In this document: piece by piece, positions 8,551 through 18,087 of the stretch | Layout: every line of letters begins with the position of its first letter | How positions within the stretch are numbered: position 1 is the stretch's first letter | Source: Porphyrobacter sp. IPPAS B-1204 | GTDB lineage: Bacteria > Pseudomonadota > Alphaproteobacteria > Sphingomonadales > Sphingomonadaceae | Length of the DNA stretch: 64,000 nucleotides | Direction of reading: 5' to 3' | Assembly: GCA_003724185.1 (NCBI GenBank) | Contig: RHGM01000003.1 | Span: 310,001-374,000 of the forward strand | Notes under the pieces: model-generated | The model's database searches: none | What the model saw: the letters and a program-made list of their open reading frames with translations, nothing else | Told to the model about the DNA's origin: nothing | Translations under genes and position numbers: made by a program

Positions 8551-10110
8551 ATGGTGTCCCCGATTTTCCGCCTGATCGCAGCAGCCCTCGCCCTGCTAGC
8601 AGCGCAGCCCGCGTGGGCGGACTGGCATGAGGCATCAAGCGATCACTTCGTCATCTATGCCGACGACAAGGAAGCGGACCTGCGCAAGTTCGCGGAGAAC
8701 CTTGAACGCTATCACAGCGCGATGGCGTTTCTGGAAGGCCAGACCCTTGATAAACCCAGCCCGTCCAACCGGGTGACGATTTTCGTCGTCGGAGACCGGC
8801 GCGACATCCGCGAGCTTGCAGGGGGCAACCGCAATATCGGCGGCTTCTACATCCCCCGGGCCGGGGGCAGCCGTGCCTTTGTGCAGGATATCCGCAACCA
8901 GAAAGGCTATCCCCATTATTCCACCATCGTGCTGCTGCACGAATATGCGCACCACTTCCTGATCGGGTCCTCGCGCTTTCCCATGCCGCGCTGGCTCAAT
9001 GAAGGCGCGGCGGAGTTCTACGCGGCGGCAACCTTCAAGGATGATGGCGGCCTGCTGATCGGCCGCGCCGCGCAGCACCGCGGGGGCGAACTGGCCTTTG
9101 CCAAGCCGGTGCACGTGCGCGAACTGCTGGAAGCACCAGGCTATTCCGCCGACAGCAATGCCCGCACCGCCTTTTACGGCAAGAGCTGGCTGCTCTATCA
9201 CTACCTCACCTTTTCCGAGGAACGCGGCACCCAGATCGCGCAATACAAGATCAATCTCTACAACGGCATGACCTCGCTCGCCGCGGGAGAGGCGGCCTTT
9301 GGCGATCTTGATAAGCTCGAAAGCGAGTTGGCAGCCTATCTGCGCGGGGGCCGCTTCATGATGGTGCCGCTGTCGGCCGACAAGCTCAGCAGCGGCAGCC
9401 CCATCACTGTGCGCAAGCTTCCGGCGGGAGAGGCGGCCGTCATGCCGCTTGTGATCCGCTCACAGCGCGGGGTGGGCCGGGATGAGGCGCTTGAAATCCT
9501 GCCCGAGGTGCGCGCCATTGCCGCACGTTATCCCGATGATGCGGGCGTGCTCACCGCGCTGGCCGAGGCGGAGTATGACGCGGGCAATGATGCCGAGGCG
9601 ACCGCCGCTGCCGACCGCGCCATCGCGGCCGATCCGTCACGCACCAATGCCTACGTCCAGAAAGGCTTTGCGCTGTTCCGGCAAGCGGCCGAGGCCGAGG
9701 ACAAGCAGGCCGCCTACGAAGCTGCGATGAAGCCGTTCGAGGCGCTTAACGCCATCGAGAACGATCATCCGCTGCCGCTGATCCATTATTACCGCAGCTT
9801 TGCCGAGCGCGGTGCAAAGCCCACCGAAACCGCGCGCGCGGCGCTGTTGCAAGCATCGCAGCTTGCGCCTTTCGATCAGGGCTTGCAGCTGAATACGGGT
9901 TTGATGCTGTTGCAAGAGGGCAAATTCGACCTCGCCCGCCAGATCCTCAATCCGGTTGCGGCCAATCCGCATGGCGGCGGTGCGGCGGAACGGGCGAAGC
10001 AGCTGCTTGAAAGGCTGGCCAATGCGCCGCTTGATGGCCCGATCAAGATCCGCACCCAGCCGGACGCGGATAACGCGGCTTCGTCCGCCGCACCCGAAGC
10101 GGGGGAGTAA
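8551..10110 (+). CDS. Secreted gluzincin-type metallopeptidase with TPR-like repeats
   Basis: A 519-residue protein with a signal peptide (cleavage after AWA, residue 23). The zinc motif HEYAHH lies at 130-135, followed about 17 residues on by NEGAAEF, whose glutamate would be the third ligand. This is the HExxH + E pattern of gluzincins, resembling DUF1570-type peptidases. From about residue 310 the sequence becomes helical and alanine-rich with TPR-like periodicity. It is expected in the periplasm. Substrate unknown; it stands alone between the cNMP-reductase and a convergent DUF937-like gene. Confidence 0.82.
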   Translation: MVSPIFRLIAAALALLAAQPAWADWHEASSDHFVIYADDKEADLRKFAENLERYHSAMAFLEGQTLDKPSPSNRVTIFVVGDRRDIRELAGGNRNIGGFYIPRAGGSRAFVQDIRNQKGYPHYSTIVLLHEYAHHFLIGSSRFPMPRWLNEGAAEFYAAATFKDDGGLLIGRAAQHRGGELAFAKPVHVRELLEAPGYSADSNARTAFYGKSWLLYHYLTFSEERGTQIAQYKINLYNGMTSLAAGEAAFGDLDKLESELAAYLRGGRFMMVPLSADKLSSGSPITVRKLPAGEAAVMPLVIRSQRGVGRDEALEILPEVRAIAARYPDDAGVLTALAEAEYDAGNDAEATAAADRAIAADPSRTNAYVQKGFALFRQAAEAEDKQAAYEAAMKPFEALNAIENDHPLPLIHYYRSFAERGAKPTETARAALLQASQLAPFDQGLQLNTGLMLLQEGKFDLARQILNPVAANPHGGGAAERAKQLLERLANAPLDGPIKIRTQPDADNAASSAAPEAGE

Positions 10111-10131
10111 CCCCCGCCCCGGCGCGCAGGG

Positions 10132-10455
10132 TCAGCTCTTGCCGAACAGGCCCTTGGCCATGTCCATGATGTCATTGATCGGATTGCCGTCCCCGTCACG
10201 GTCGAGGATCGAGGCAAAATTGGTCAGCGAACCCTCACCGCCGATCGCGCCGACGATCTGGTTGAGGATATCGGGGCTGAGGCCGGTCTTCTCCGCCGCC
10301 AGCGTGACCGTGTCGCCGTCCATCTGATGGGTCTGGCCAAGCGCGGCAATCGCCTTTTCCGCCATCGCCGGATCGATCCCGATCTTGGCCGCAAGGTTCA
10401 CCACATCGTCCGGCGCGCCGCCGATGTTCTTCAGAATTCCGTCAAGAATGCTCAT
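10132..10455 (-). CDS. DUF937 (YidB-like) protein
   Basis: A 107-residue protein with two related segments: LAAKIGIDPAMAEKAIAALG (about 18-37) and AAEKTGLSPDILNQIVGAIG (about 52-71). It ends in LDRDGDGNPINDIMDMAKG, the acidic DxDGDG tail seen in DUF937 proteins. The start at 10455 has GGAGGA 7 nt upstream. Function unknown. The DRDGDG segment resembles a calcium-binding loop but is too short a match to assign binding. Confidence 0.72.
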   Translation of the reverse strand: MSILDGILKNIGGAPDDVVNLAAKIGIDPAMAEKAIAALGQTHQMDGDTVTLAAEKTGLSPDILNQIVGAIGGEGSLTNFASILDRDGDGNPINDIMDMAKGLFGKS

Positions 10456-10516
10456 GCTCGTTCCTCCTTCGAATCGCACTTATCGCGACTGTGGGCCAAC
10501 TGCGCGACAGTTCAAC

Positions 10517-10554
10517 GAAAAAGCCCCGCGCCGGTCTTGCGCCGGGCGGGGCTT
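10517..10554 (-). terminator. Rho-independent terminator of pckA
   Basis: On the minus strand a perfect 9-bp stem AAGCCCCGC / GCGGGGCTT, with a GC-rich inner loop, is followed by TTTTT (10518-10522). It lies 26 bp after the pckA stop. Confidence 0.9.
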
Positions 10555-10579
10555 CTCCCTCTCCAACCTGTGATGCGCG

Positions 10580-12193
10580 TCAGGCCGCGATGGGCGCGGG
10601 CGCGGCCTTTTTCACGCCTTCGTCGACATGGGCTTCGAACTGGGCGAAGTTGTCGATGAACAATTGCACCAGTTTCTTGGCGGTCGCGTCATACTCGGCC
10701 GCGTCAGCCCAGGTGCTGCGCGGATCGAGGATCGTCTGGTCGATCCCGGCTTCGGCCAGCACCGGTACATGCACCGGCACGTCGAACCCGAAATTGGGAT
10801 CCTTGCGGAACTCGACCTCGTCCATATTACCATCGAGCACCGCGTTCAGCAGCGCGCGGGTCGCCTTGATCGGCATGCGGCTGCCGGTGCCATACTTGCC
10901 GCCGGTCCAGCCCGTGTTGACCAGCCAGCACTCCACACCGCCCTTGGCGATGCGTTCTTTCAGCAGGTTGCCGTAGACGCTCGGGTGGCGCGGCATGAAG
11001 GCGGCGCCGAAGCAGGTGCTGAAGGTGGCTTCCGGCTCGGTCACGCCGATTTCAGTGCCGGCGACCTTGGCGGTGTAGCCGCTGAGGAAGTAATACATCG
11101 CCTGATCCGCCGTCAGCCGCGCAATCGGAGGCAGCACGCCGAAGGCATCGGCGGTCAGCATGATGACGTTCGACGGCGCGGGGCCGAGGTTCTTTTCCGA
11201 AGTGTTGGGGATCGATTCGATGGGGTACGCGCCGCGGGTGTTTTCCGTCTTGCTGCTGTCAGTGAAGTCCAGCTCGCGGGTATCCTCGTCCATCGCCACG
11301 TTTTCGAGGATCGTGCCGAACATCTTGGTGGTGGCGTAGATTTCCGGCTCACCCTCAGCCGAAAGGTTGATCATCTTGGCGTAGCAGCCGCCTTCGAAAT
11401 TGAACACGGCGGTGTCCGACCAGCCATGTTCATCATCGCCGATCAAGGTGCGGCTGGCGTCGGCGGAAAGCGTGGTCTTGCCGGTGCCCGACAGGCCGAA
11501 GAAAATCGCGCTCTTGCCGTCCGCGCCGATATTGGCGCTGCAGTGCATCGGCATCACGCCCTGCGCGGGAAGCAGGTAGTTCAACAGGCCGAACACGCCC
11601 TTCTTCATCTCGCCCGAATATTCGGTGTTGCCGATCAGGATCAGCTTTTCGGTGAAGCTCACCGCGATCACCGTGTCGCTGCGGCAGCCGTGGCGTTCCG
11701 GGTCCGCCTTGAAGCTGGGCAGGTTGATGATGGTGTATTCGGGCACGAAGCTTGCGAGCTCTTCCGCCGTCGGACGCACCAGCAGGGTGCGGATGAACAG
11801 GTTGTGCCACGCCATCTGGTTGATGACGCGCACGTTCACCCGGTATTCGGGCTGCGAACCGCCGAACAGATCGGCGACGTATAGCTCGTCCTGCCCTTCG
11901 AGCTCCTTCAGGAAATCGGCCTTCAGCGCGGCGAAGTGTTCCTCGCTCATCGGCTGGTTGATGGCGCCCCAGTTGATTGTGTTTTCCGTCTCGGCATCGC
12001 GGACGATGTACTTGTCCTTGACGCTGCGGCCCGTGAAGCGGCCGGTATCGACCAGCAGCGCGCCATGCTTGGTGAGCTTGCCTTCACCCTTCGCCAGCGC
12101 ATGTTCAACCAGCGCAGCCGTGCCAAGATTGGCGTGCAGCCGCGCAGCGGTGGTGAGGTTCTGGGCGGCCAGCGGGGTTGCAAGCGAGGTCAC
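10580..12193 (-). CDS. pckA: Phosphoenolpyruvate carboxykinase (ATP)
   Basis: A 537-residue ATP-dependent PEP carboxykinase converting oxaloacetate to PEP, the first committed step of gluconeogenesis. Signatures include the substrate-binding RSVKDKYIV region near the N-terminus, the [12 protein letters not shown] segment, the kinase-1a P-loop GLSGTGKTT, the LIGDDEHGW metal-binding segment and the C-terminal [12 protein letters not shown]. The start is GTG at 12193 with AGGAG 7 nt upstream; the frame runs further upstream but with no family similarity. Divergent from chvI, as in many alphaproteobacteria, where ChvI is known to influence pckA expression. It ends in a strong terminator. Confidence 0.96.
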   Translation of the reverse strand: MTSLATPLAAQNLTTAARLHANLGTAALVEHALAKGEGKLTKHGALLVDTGRFTGRSVKDKYIVRDAETENTINWGAINQPMSEEHFAALKADFLKELEGQDELYVADLFGGSQPEYRVNVRVINQMAWHNLFIRTLLVRPTAEELASFVPEYTIINLPSFKADPERHGCRSDTVIAVSFTEKLILIGNTEYSGEMKKGVFGLLNYLLPAQGVMPMHCSANIGADGKSAIFFGLSGTGKTTLSADASRTLIGDDEHGWSDTAVFNFEGGCYAKMINLSAEGEPEIYATTKMFGTILENVAMDEDTRELDFTDSSKTENTRGAYPIESIPNTSEKNLGPAPSNVIMLTADAFGVLPPIARLTADQAMYYFLSGYTAKVAGTEIGVTEPEATFSTCFGAAFMPRHPSVYGNLLKERIAKGGVECWLVNTGWTGGKYGTGSRMPIKATRALLNAVLDGNMDEVEFRKDPNFGFDVPVHVPVLAEAGIDQTILDPRSTWADAAEYDATAKKLVQLFIDNFAQFEAHVDEGVKKAAPAPIAA

Positions 12194-12324
12194 GATACGT
12201 CTCCTGGGCGAAGGCGGCAAAGCAAGGATCGGCACATCTTCGAATTGCCGAACGATGAGCGGCGGGGACAGGCCAGCGGCAACCAGCGAATCCCCACCCC
12301 CGTCAATCGCTCCGTAGCACTTGC

Positions 12325-12336
12325 GCATACGTATGC
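12325..12336. promoter_or_regulatory. Palindromic operator candidate GCATACGTATGC
   Basis: A perfect 12-bp palindrome with central CG, 132 bp upstream of the pckA start codon. Even palindromes with a central CG are typical of LacI/GalR-type operators. The regulator is not in the window. Confidence 0.5.
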
Positions 12337-12463
12337 AACCTTGGGCGGACAATCCGGTGTCACTGCCATTCGATCCCTGATCGCGCCCTTAGTCAGCGGC
12401 CCTTCCCGCGTCAAACCGGCAGCGGCAAAGCAATTGTGGAGGGCACCCAATTCCAGCTTTTTG

Positions 12464-12484
12464 CGCAATGGCCGCGCCATTGCG
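12464..12484. promoter_or_regulatory. Inverted repeat upstream of chvI
   Basis: CGCAATGGC (12464-12472), a 3-nt CGC loop and GCCATTGCG (12476-12484) make a perfect 9-bp inverted repeat ending 62 bp before the chvI start. It could be a leader hairpin or a dimeric regulator site. Confidence 0.45.
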
Positions 12485-12546
12485 ATAGGTGACGCAAGCC
12501 GCTACCCAAGCGCCATGAACGCGCCGGGGCAACAAGGATAAAGGCC

Positions 12547-13323
12547 ATGTCCGAAGGCACCACCGATCCTGAAGATCCGTCCGCTCCCGTGATGGCGGAC
12601 AGCGACACCCGCAAGCTGCAGATCGCGCTGGTGGATGATGATCGCAATATCCTAACCACCGTCTCCATCGCGCTTCAGGCCGAAGGCTTTGCCACGCGGC
12701 TCTATTCCGATGGCGAAACTGCGCTGAAGGCGTTGCTGGACAATCCGCCCGATCTTGCCGTGTTCGACATCAAGATGCCCAAGATGGACGGCATGGAACT
12801 GCTGCGCCACCTGCGCGCACAATCGGCGCTGCCGGTGATCTTCCTCACCAGCAAGGACGATGAAAGCGACGAGGAAGCCGGGCTGCAACTTGGCGCGGAT
12901 GATTACATCGCCAAGCCGTTCAGTCTGCGCCTGCTGATCGCCCGCATCCGCGCGATCCTGCGCCGCGCCGAGCCGCTGGCGGCGGGCGCCAGCGCCGCCA
13001 CCCAGGCCGAATCCGCGCCCGCCAACCTCACCCGCGGGCGGTTGTTCATGGACCCGGCGCGCCATCAGGTGACATGGGGCGGCGAAGCGGTCAGCCTGAC
13101 GGTGACCGAGTTCCTGATCCTCGAAGCGCTCGCCATCCGCCCCGGCGTCATCAAGAGCCGCAACCAGCTGATGGACGCGGCCTATCCCGACGATGTGTTC
13201 GTCGATGATCGCACCGTCGATAGCCATATCAAGCGGATGCGGCGCAAGTTCCGGCTGGTCGATCCCACCTTCGATGGCATCGAAACCCTGTATGGCGCGG
13301 GCTACAGCTTCACCGATGGCTAA
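12547..13323 (+). CDS. chvI: Response regulator ChvI, OmpR family
   Basis: A 258-residue OmpR/PhoB-type regulator. The receiver domain (about 24-142) has the acidic pair VDDD, the phosphoacceptor D74 in [11 protein letters not shown], the threonine of FLTSKDDE and the lysine in DDYIAKPFS. The winged-helix output domain (about 160-255) follows an alanine-rich linker. It lies in the pckA/chvI/chvG/hprK order typical of alphaproteobacteria, where this pair responds to acid or envelope stress and metabolic state. A second in-frame ATG at codon 16 is an alternative start. The stop overlaps the chvG start by 8 bp. Confidence 0.93.
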   Translation: MSEGTTDPEDPSAPVMADSDTRKLQIALVDDDRNILTTVSIALQAEGFATRLYSDGETALKALLDNPPDLAVFDIKMPKMDGMELLRHLRAQSALPVIFLTSKDDESDEEAGLQLGADDYIAKPFSLRLLIARIRAILRRAEPLAAGASAATQAESAPANLTRGRLFMDPARHQVTWGGEAVSLTVTEFLILEALAIRPGVIKSRNQLMDAAYPDDVFVDDRTVDSHIKRMRRKFRLVDPTFDGIETLYGAGYSFTDG

Positions 13324-14863
13324 AGGCGCCGGCCGCGAGCAGCTGACCGCAACCGGACGCTTTGCGCTGACGGGGCGCATCCTCGCGGTCAACATCCTGC
13401 CGCTGCTGGTTCTGGGAGGGGGGCTGTTCTACCTCGACAGCTATCGCACCCAGCTGATCAACGAACGCTTCAAGCTCGCCCGGATCGAAGCCCAGATCAC
13501 CGCCGAAGCGCTGGCAGGCGCCACCCGCCAGCGGCAGGAGGCGCTGCTGGTGCAGATCGGCAAGGAGCAGCGGATGCGCCTGCGCATGTTCGATGCGAAA
13601 GGCAAACTGACCGCCGACAGCTTTGCGCTGGCCGATCCCTCTTTCCGCTTCAACGACATCACCGACGATGACTGGGAACAGGAATTCGCCCGCTGGCTCG
13701 ATCGCACGGTGGATACCATCGTCAGCGCCGAGCCGGTGCAGGACTATACCGAGCCCGAGGCTGAGGACGCCAACGCCTGGCCAGAACTCGCCCGCGCGCG
13801 CGAGCTGGGGCTGTCGCAAGTACGGCTCTATGACTGGAGCGACGGCACCCCGGTCATCACCGCCGCTGTGCCGGTGGGCCTGCAAGGCGCGACGCTGCTG
13901 ACCGTGCGCAACGCGGTCGACATCACCGAAAGCGTGCGTGCGGCACGATCAACACTGTTTGTCGCCATGCTGCTGGTGATGGCGGCATCGGCGCTGTTGT
14001 CGCTGTTTCTGGCGCGCACCATCGTCACCCCGCTGCGGCAGTTGGCCAAGGCGGCGGTGCGGGTGAAGCAGGGCCGCGACCGCGAGGTGGAGGTGCCGCG
14101 CCTGCCCCAGCGCAGCGATGAAATCGGCCTGCTCGCCCGTGCGGTGTCGGACATGACGGCTGCGCTCAGGCAGCGGATCGACGCGGTTGACAGCTTTGCC
14201 GCCGATGTGGCGCATGAAATCAAGAACCCGCTGGCATCCCTGCGCAACGCGGTGGACACGCTGCCGCGGGTGGACGATCCGGAATTGCGGCGGCAGCTGA
14301 TCGACATCGCCGCCCATGACGTGCGCCGGATCGACCGGTTGGTGACCGAAATCGCCGCCGCCAGCCGGGTCGATGCCGAAATCAGCCGCGCCAAGCTGGA
14401 GCGGGTCGATCTGGCAGGCCTGTTCGCCAACCTGATCCGCAGCCGCGAGGACAGGGGCATGAATGGCGGGCGTCAGCTGGTGCTCGACGCTGCTGCCGGG
14501 GGTCACACGGTCATGGGCGTGCCAACCCAGCTGGAACGCGTGGCGGAAAATCTGATCGATAACGCCGTGTCCTTCAGCCCGCCCGATGGCGTGGTCCGCG
14601 TGACAATCCGCCCATCGGGCCGCCAGATCGTCACCGAGGTCTGTGATGAAGGCCCCGGCATCGCTCCCGAACGGCGCGAGCATGTGTTCCGGCGGTTCCA
14701 CTCGGACCGGCCCGAGGGCGAAAGCTTCGGCAACCACTCCGGCCTCGGCCTTGCGATTGGCCGCGCCATTGCCGAGGCGCATGACGGCACGCTCACCGCA
14801 GAAGCCCGTCCCGATGGCGCCCCCGGCGCGTGCCTGCGTCTGGCGCTGCCGACCGCGTCATGA
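13316..14863 (+). CDS. chvG: Sensor histidine kinase ChvG
   Basis: A 515-residue membrane kinase. TM1 is at about 21-41, a periplasmic sensor region of roughly 165 residues follows, and TM2 is at about 211-233. A HAMP segment ([16 protein letters not shown]) leads to the HisKA domain with phosphorylated H300 in [16 protein letters not shown], then the ATPase domain with N box [11 protein letters not shown] and G boxes DEGPGI and GLGLAI. Partner of ChvI. The start at 13316 overlaps the end of chvI; upstream in-frame sequence is inside chvI. Its stop overlaps the hprK start (ATGA), so kinase, regulator and PTS genes form one transcriptional unit. Confidence 0.93.
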   Translation: MAKGAGREQLTATGRFALTGRILAVNILPLLVLGGGLFYLDSYRTQLINERFKLARIEAQITAEALAGATRQRQEALLVQIGKEQRMRLRMFDAKGKLTADSFALADPSFRFNDITDDDWEQEFARWLDRTVDTIVSAEPVQDYTEPEAEDANAWPELARARELGLSQVRLYDWSDGTPVITAAVPVGLQGATLLTVRNAVDITESVRAARSTLFVAMLLVMAASALLSLFLARTIVTPLRQLAKAAVRVKQGRDREVEVPRLPQRSDEIGLLARAVSDMTAALRQRIDAVDSFAADVAHEIKNPLASLRNAVDTLPRVDDPELRRQLIDIAAHDVRRIDRLVTEIAAASRVDAEISRAKLERVDLAGLFANLIRSREDRGMNGGRQLVLDAAAGGHTVMGVPTQLERVAENLIDNAVSFSPPDGVVRVTIRPSGRQIVTEVCDEGPGIAPERREHVFRRFHSDRPEGESFGNHSGLGLAIGRAIAEAHDGTLTAEARPDGAPGACLRLALPTAS

Positions 14864-15321
14864 ATGATATCGTGATGCAAGCGAGCGCGGTGTCGATCGG
14901 CGGCCGGGCGCTGCTGATCGAAGGCCCTCCCGGCAGCGGCAAATCCAGCCTCGCGCTGGCGCTGGTGGATCGCGGTGCGGGGCTGATCGGGGATGACGCC
15001 GTGACGCTTGCGCGCACGGGCGAGGCGCTGATTGCCAGCCCGCCGCCCCGGATCGACGGTCTGATGGAGGTGCGCGGCGTCGGCCTTGTCCGCCTCCCCG
15101 CCGCGCCGCCCGCCCCGGTGGCGCTGATCCTCACCCTCGGCGGCCCGGCCCCTGCGCGCCTGCCCGAAACACCGCTGCCCATGCGGGTGATTGCCGGGGT
15201 GGCGGTGCCGGTGCTCGCTTTCGATCCCGGCACCATCGCACCCGGCCCCCGCGCCGAATGGGCGCTGCGGGAACATGGGCTGGCCTTCACCGCCGCTTGT
15301 CGGCAAGATGGTGCACCATGA
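14860..15321 (+). CDS. hprK: HPr kinase/phosphorylase, short alphaproteobacterial type
   Basis: A 153-residue protein with Walker A GPPGSGKSS (22-30) and a following LIGDDAVTL. It lacks the N-terminal domain of the Firmicutes enzyme, as usual in alphaproteobacteria. It would phosphorylate the regulatory serine of HPr and dephosphorylate it again. The start ATG at 14860 overlaps the chvG stop (ATGA), and its own stop overlaps the rapZ start the same way. Its substrate HPr is encoded 1.5 kb downstream. Confidence 0.9.
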   Translation: MNDIVMQASAVSIGGRALLIEGPPGSGKSSLALALVDRGAGLIGDDAVTLARTGEALIASPPPRIDGLMEVRGVGLVRLPAAPPAPVALILTLGGPAPARLPETPLPMRVIAGVAVPVLAFDPGTIAPGPRAEWALREHGLAFTAACRQDGAP

Positions 15322-16238
15322 CCACGCCTGACACCTCCGCCTCGGCCCCGCCGCGCCAACTTCTGCTGGTTACCGGCCTTGCCGGCGCGGGCAAATCGAC
15401 TGCGCTCGCCGTGCTGGAGGATCTCGGCTGGGAGACGATCGACAATTTTCCGGTGCGGATGCTCAAGCGGCTGGTCACCATGCCCGACGAAGCGCGCGGT
15501 CCGCTCGCCATCGGCTTCGATTCGCGCACCCGCGGCTTTGTGCCCGCCGACATCATCGCGCTGGTGAAGGAACTCAGCCAGCGGCCTGACATCGCGCTGA
15601 CCTTCCTGTTCCTCGACTGTGCGGGCGGGGAACTGGAACGCCGCTTCAACGAAACCCGCCGCCGTCACCCGATGGCTGCCGGACGCCCGGTGCAGGAGGG
15701 CATCGCGGCCGAACGCGAGCTGCTCGAACCCCTGCGCCGCTGGGCCGAGGTGATGATCGACACCACGGCGATGACCAGTAACGATCTGCAAACCCGGATG
15801 CGCGAGCTGTTCGCCCCGGTCAGCGACGATGCCGCGCTGACGCTGACCGTGTCGAGCTTCGGCTTTGCCCGCGGCATGCCGCCGCTGGCGGATCTGGTGT
15901 TCGACATGCGTTTTCTGGACAACCCGCACTGGGTGCCGGACTTGCGCGATCAGACCGGACAGGATGCCCCCGTGGGCGAACACATCATGCGCGATCCGGC
16001 CTTCGGGGAGGCCTTCACCCAGATCCGCGACCTGCTGCTGACCCTGCTTCCGCGCTACGGAGCGCAGGGCAAGCCCTATGTGCACATCGCTTTTGGCTGC
16101 ACCGGCGGGAGACACCGCTCGGTGTTCACCGCAGAACGAATGGCGCAGGCCTTGCGCGAGGCGGGATTTTCGCCCACTGTCCGTCACCGCAATCTGGGCT
16201 CACGCGCGGCAGATGCCATCGAACGGGAGCGGCGCTAG
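15318..16238 (+). CDS. rapZ: RNase adapter protein RapZ (YvcJ family)
   Basis: A 306-residue P-loop protein with Walker A GLAGAGKST (20-28), the conserved ETIDNFPVRML and GFDSRTRGF segments, and the C-terminal GCTGGRHRSV signature. In enterobacteria RapZ directs RNase E to a regulatory RNA controlling amino-sugar synthesis; in alphaproteobacteria its role is less clear, and it travels with PTS genes as here. The start overlaps the hprK stop (ATGA). Confidence 0.92.
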   Translation: MTTPDTSASAPPRQLLLVTGLAGAGKSTALAVLEDLGWETIDNFPVRMLKRLVTMPDEARGPLAIGFDSRTRGFVPADIIALVKELSQRPDIALTFLFLDCAGGELERRFNETRRRHPMAAGRPVQEGIAAERELLEPLRRWAEVMIDTTAMTSNDLQTRMRELFAPVSDDAALTLTVSSFGFARGMPPLADLVFDMRFLDNPHWVPDLRDQTGQDAPVGEHIMRDPAFGEAFTQIRDLLLTLLPRYGAQGKPYVHIAFGCTGGRHRSVFTAERMAQALREAGFSPTVRHRNLGSRAADAIERERR

Positions 16239-16344
16239 TCCGGGTTCGGGAAATTCCCCGGCAATGCACCCCGCGCATTGTCGGTTAAGGTAGAAACGCG
16301 TAAGGCAGCCCGCCAATCGGGCAGTTAACGGACCCCAACCACGC

Positions 16345-16770
16345 ATGATCGGCTTGATCCTGGTAACCCATGGCCGCCTCGCGGACCAGTTTGTCGAGGC
16401 TATGGAGCACGTTGTCGGCCCCCAGGAAGGGATCGTCACAGTCTGCATCGGCCCCAATGACGATATGGAGCAGCGCCGCGCCGACATCGCCGATGCGATT
16501 GCGGCGGTCGATGCGGGCAGCGGCGTCATCATCCTGACCGATCTGTTCGGCGGCACCCCGTCCAATCTGGCAATCTCGCTGCTCGATGCAGGCCAGGTCG
16601 AAGTGATCGCGGGCATCAACCTGCCGATGCTGATCAGGCTGGCCGGCGCGAGGAAGGCGATGGACGTTACCGCTGCGGTTCACGCCGCGCAGACCGCCGG
16701 ACGCAATTACATCACCATCGCCAGCGAATTGCTCGGGCAGGACACTGCCCCGGCGCGGGCCAAGGCCTGA
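16345..16770 (+). CDS. PTS EIIA component, mannose type (regulatory)
   Basis: A 141-residue EIIA(Man)-like domain with phosphorylated H9 in ILVTHGRLA and the conserved LTDLFGGTPSN segment. There is no IIB, IIC or IID sugar permease nearby, so this is likely a regulatory phosphoacceptor of an incomplete PTS rather than a transporter part. It is separated from rapZ by 106 bp, a gap that may hold an internal promoter, and followed closely by HPr. Confidence 0.92.
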   Translation: MIGLILVTHGRLADQFVEAMEHVVGPQEGIVTVCIGPNDDMEQRRADIADAIAAVDAGSGVIILTDLFGGTPSNLAISLLDAGQVEVIAGINLPMLIRLAGARKAMDVTAAVHAAQTAGRNYITIASELLGQDTAPARAKA

Positions 16771-16783
16771 AGGCTCGCCGCAC

Positions 16784-17062
16784 GTGGGGGAAGCAAGGCA
16801 GAGCGTCACCATCGTCAACCGCCGGGGCCTGCACGCCCGGGCGAGCGCGAAGTTCGTGGGCGCGGTCGCCGCCCTGCCTGATGGCGTGAAAGTGACCGTT
16901 AGCAAGGCGCCGCACAGCGCGGCGGGCGGATCAATCCTCGGGCTGATGATGCTCGGCGCGGCCAAGGGCGATACGGTTGAAGTTGCGGTCGAGGGCGAGA
17001 ACGCCGAGGCAGTGCTCGCCGATCTGATCGCGCTGATCGCTGACGGCTTCGGGGAAGATTAG
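16784..17062 (+). CDS. ptsH: Phosphocarrier protein HPr
   Basis: A 92-residue HPr with the PEP-dependent phosphorylation site H17 in NRRGLHARASAKFV and the regulatory serine S50 in GGSILGLMMLG, the expected HprK target. It starts with GTG 14 bp after the EIIA stop, with AAGG at about the right distance. Enzyme I is not in the window. Confidence 0.92.
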   Translation: MGEARQSVTIVNRRGLHARASAKFVGAVAALPDGVKVTVSKAPHSAAGGSILGLMMLGAAKGDTVEVAVEGENAEAVLADLIALIADGFGED

Positions 17063-17072
17063 CGCCGCCGCC

Positions 17073-17885
17073 ATGCGCAAGCACATCACCGGCTTTTCCA
17101 ATCCGACCGTCAAATATCTGCGGAGCTTACGCGACAAGAAGCATCGCAAGCGCAGCGGGCAGTTTCTGGTCGAGGGGCTGCGCCTGATCGAAGACGCGCG
17201 CGCTTCGGGCCGGGTGCCGCAAACACTGGTCATGGCCGAGGGGCGCGAGCACGCACTGCTGGCGCGGCTGGAGGCTGACGTCGTGGCAGCGGGCGGCGAG
17301 GTGATCGCCACAACGCCCGACATCCTCTCCAAGATCACCGGCAAGGACAACGCGCAGAGCGTGGCGGGGGTGTTCGATGAGTGGGACACCTCGCTTTCGG
17401 CGTTGAACCGCGCCGCCGCGCCGATCTGGCTGGTGGCGCAGGCTTTGCGCGATCCGGGCAATCTCGGCACGATGCTGCGCACCTGTGATGCGGTGGGCGC
17501 AGGCGGGCTGATCCTGATCGACGATTGCGCCGATCCCTTCAGCGCCGAAGCCGTGCGCGCCAGTATGGGCGCGGTCTTCACCGTCGGCGTGGCGCAGGCG
17601 CGGTGGGAGGAGTTTCTGCCATGGCTGCGCAATGGAGCGGGCCAGCTTGTCGCCGCCTCGCTGAGGGATGCCGTGCCCTATCGCGGGGCGCCATATGCTG
17701 CGCCGTGCTTCATCCTCGTCGGCAACGAATCGCAAGGGCTGCCCGAGGAATACGAGGCGGCGTGCGACCTGCGGGTGACAATGCCGATGAAGGGCCGCGC
17801 GGATTCGCTCAATGCGGCGGTTGCGGGCGCTGTGCTGGCCTATGAAGTGCTGGCGGGATTGGAACCACAAAGCGGACAAAGGTGA
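17073..17885 (+). CDS. TrmH/SpoU family RNA methyltransferase
   Basis: A 270-residue SPOUT methyltransferase. It has an N-terminal substrate-binding domain (KKHRKRSGQFLVEGLRLIED) and a C-terminal knotted SpoU domain with the motifs RDPGNLGTMLRTCDAVG, LVGNESQGLPEE and MPMKGRADSLNAAVAGAV. It likely makes a 2'-O-methyl modification in rRNA or tRNA; the exact position cannot be told. It starts 10 bp after ptsH and may be read through from it. Confidence 0.9.
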   Translation: MRKHITGFSNPTVKYLRSLRDKKHRKRSGQFLVEGLRLIEDARASGRVPQTLVMAEGREHALLARLEADVVAAGGEVIATTPDILSKITGKDNAQSVAGVFDEWDTSLSALNRAAAPIWLVAQALRDPGNLGTMLRTCDAVGAGGLILIDDCADPFSAEAVRASMGAVFTVGVAQARWEEFLPWLRNGAGQLVAASLRDAVPYRGAPYAAPCFILVGNESQGLPEEYEAACDLRVTMPMKGRADSLNAAVAGAVLAYEVLAGLEPQSGQR

Positions 17886-17900
17886 CACGCTGTCAACTTT
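17878..17900 (+). terminator. Possible hairpin terminator after the TrmH-type gene
   Basis: AAAGGTGACA and TGTCAACTTT flank a CGC loop, nine of ten positions pairing. A T-rich run (17921-17928) follows only about 20 nt later, so the termination claim is weak. The gap to rmuC (17886-18087) is unusually A/T-rich here and holds no gene. Confidence 0.3.
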
Positions 17901-18087
17901 GAATGACGCCATGTTCTTTATTTTTTTTCAGAATTTTACAGCGCTCCGCCTGAACCGGACGGACAGGGGAACGGGGCCTATAACTGGCCAAAGCCTGAGT
18001 GCAGGGGTCCGGACGATGGGAAAGAGCCGGATGCGATGATGGCTGCGGGCACCAAAGTAGGAAAGCCCGCGTCCGCGCTTGGCCGGC

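Larger units (their letters stand above)
12194..12546. other. 353-bp intergenic region between pckA and chvI
   Basis: No gene is supported here. The region should hold both divergent promoters. It contains a 12-bp perfect palindrome at 12325-12336 and a 9-bp-arm inverted repeat at 12464-12484, both listed separately. No convincing -35/-10 pair could be chosen by eye. Confidence 0.7.

Noticed and set aside
17901..17940. T-run (TTTATTTTTTTTC) as a strong terminator
   Set aside because: The nearest stable hairpin ends about 20 nt before, too far for a classical intrinsic terminator; only a weak entry was kept.
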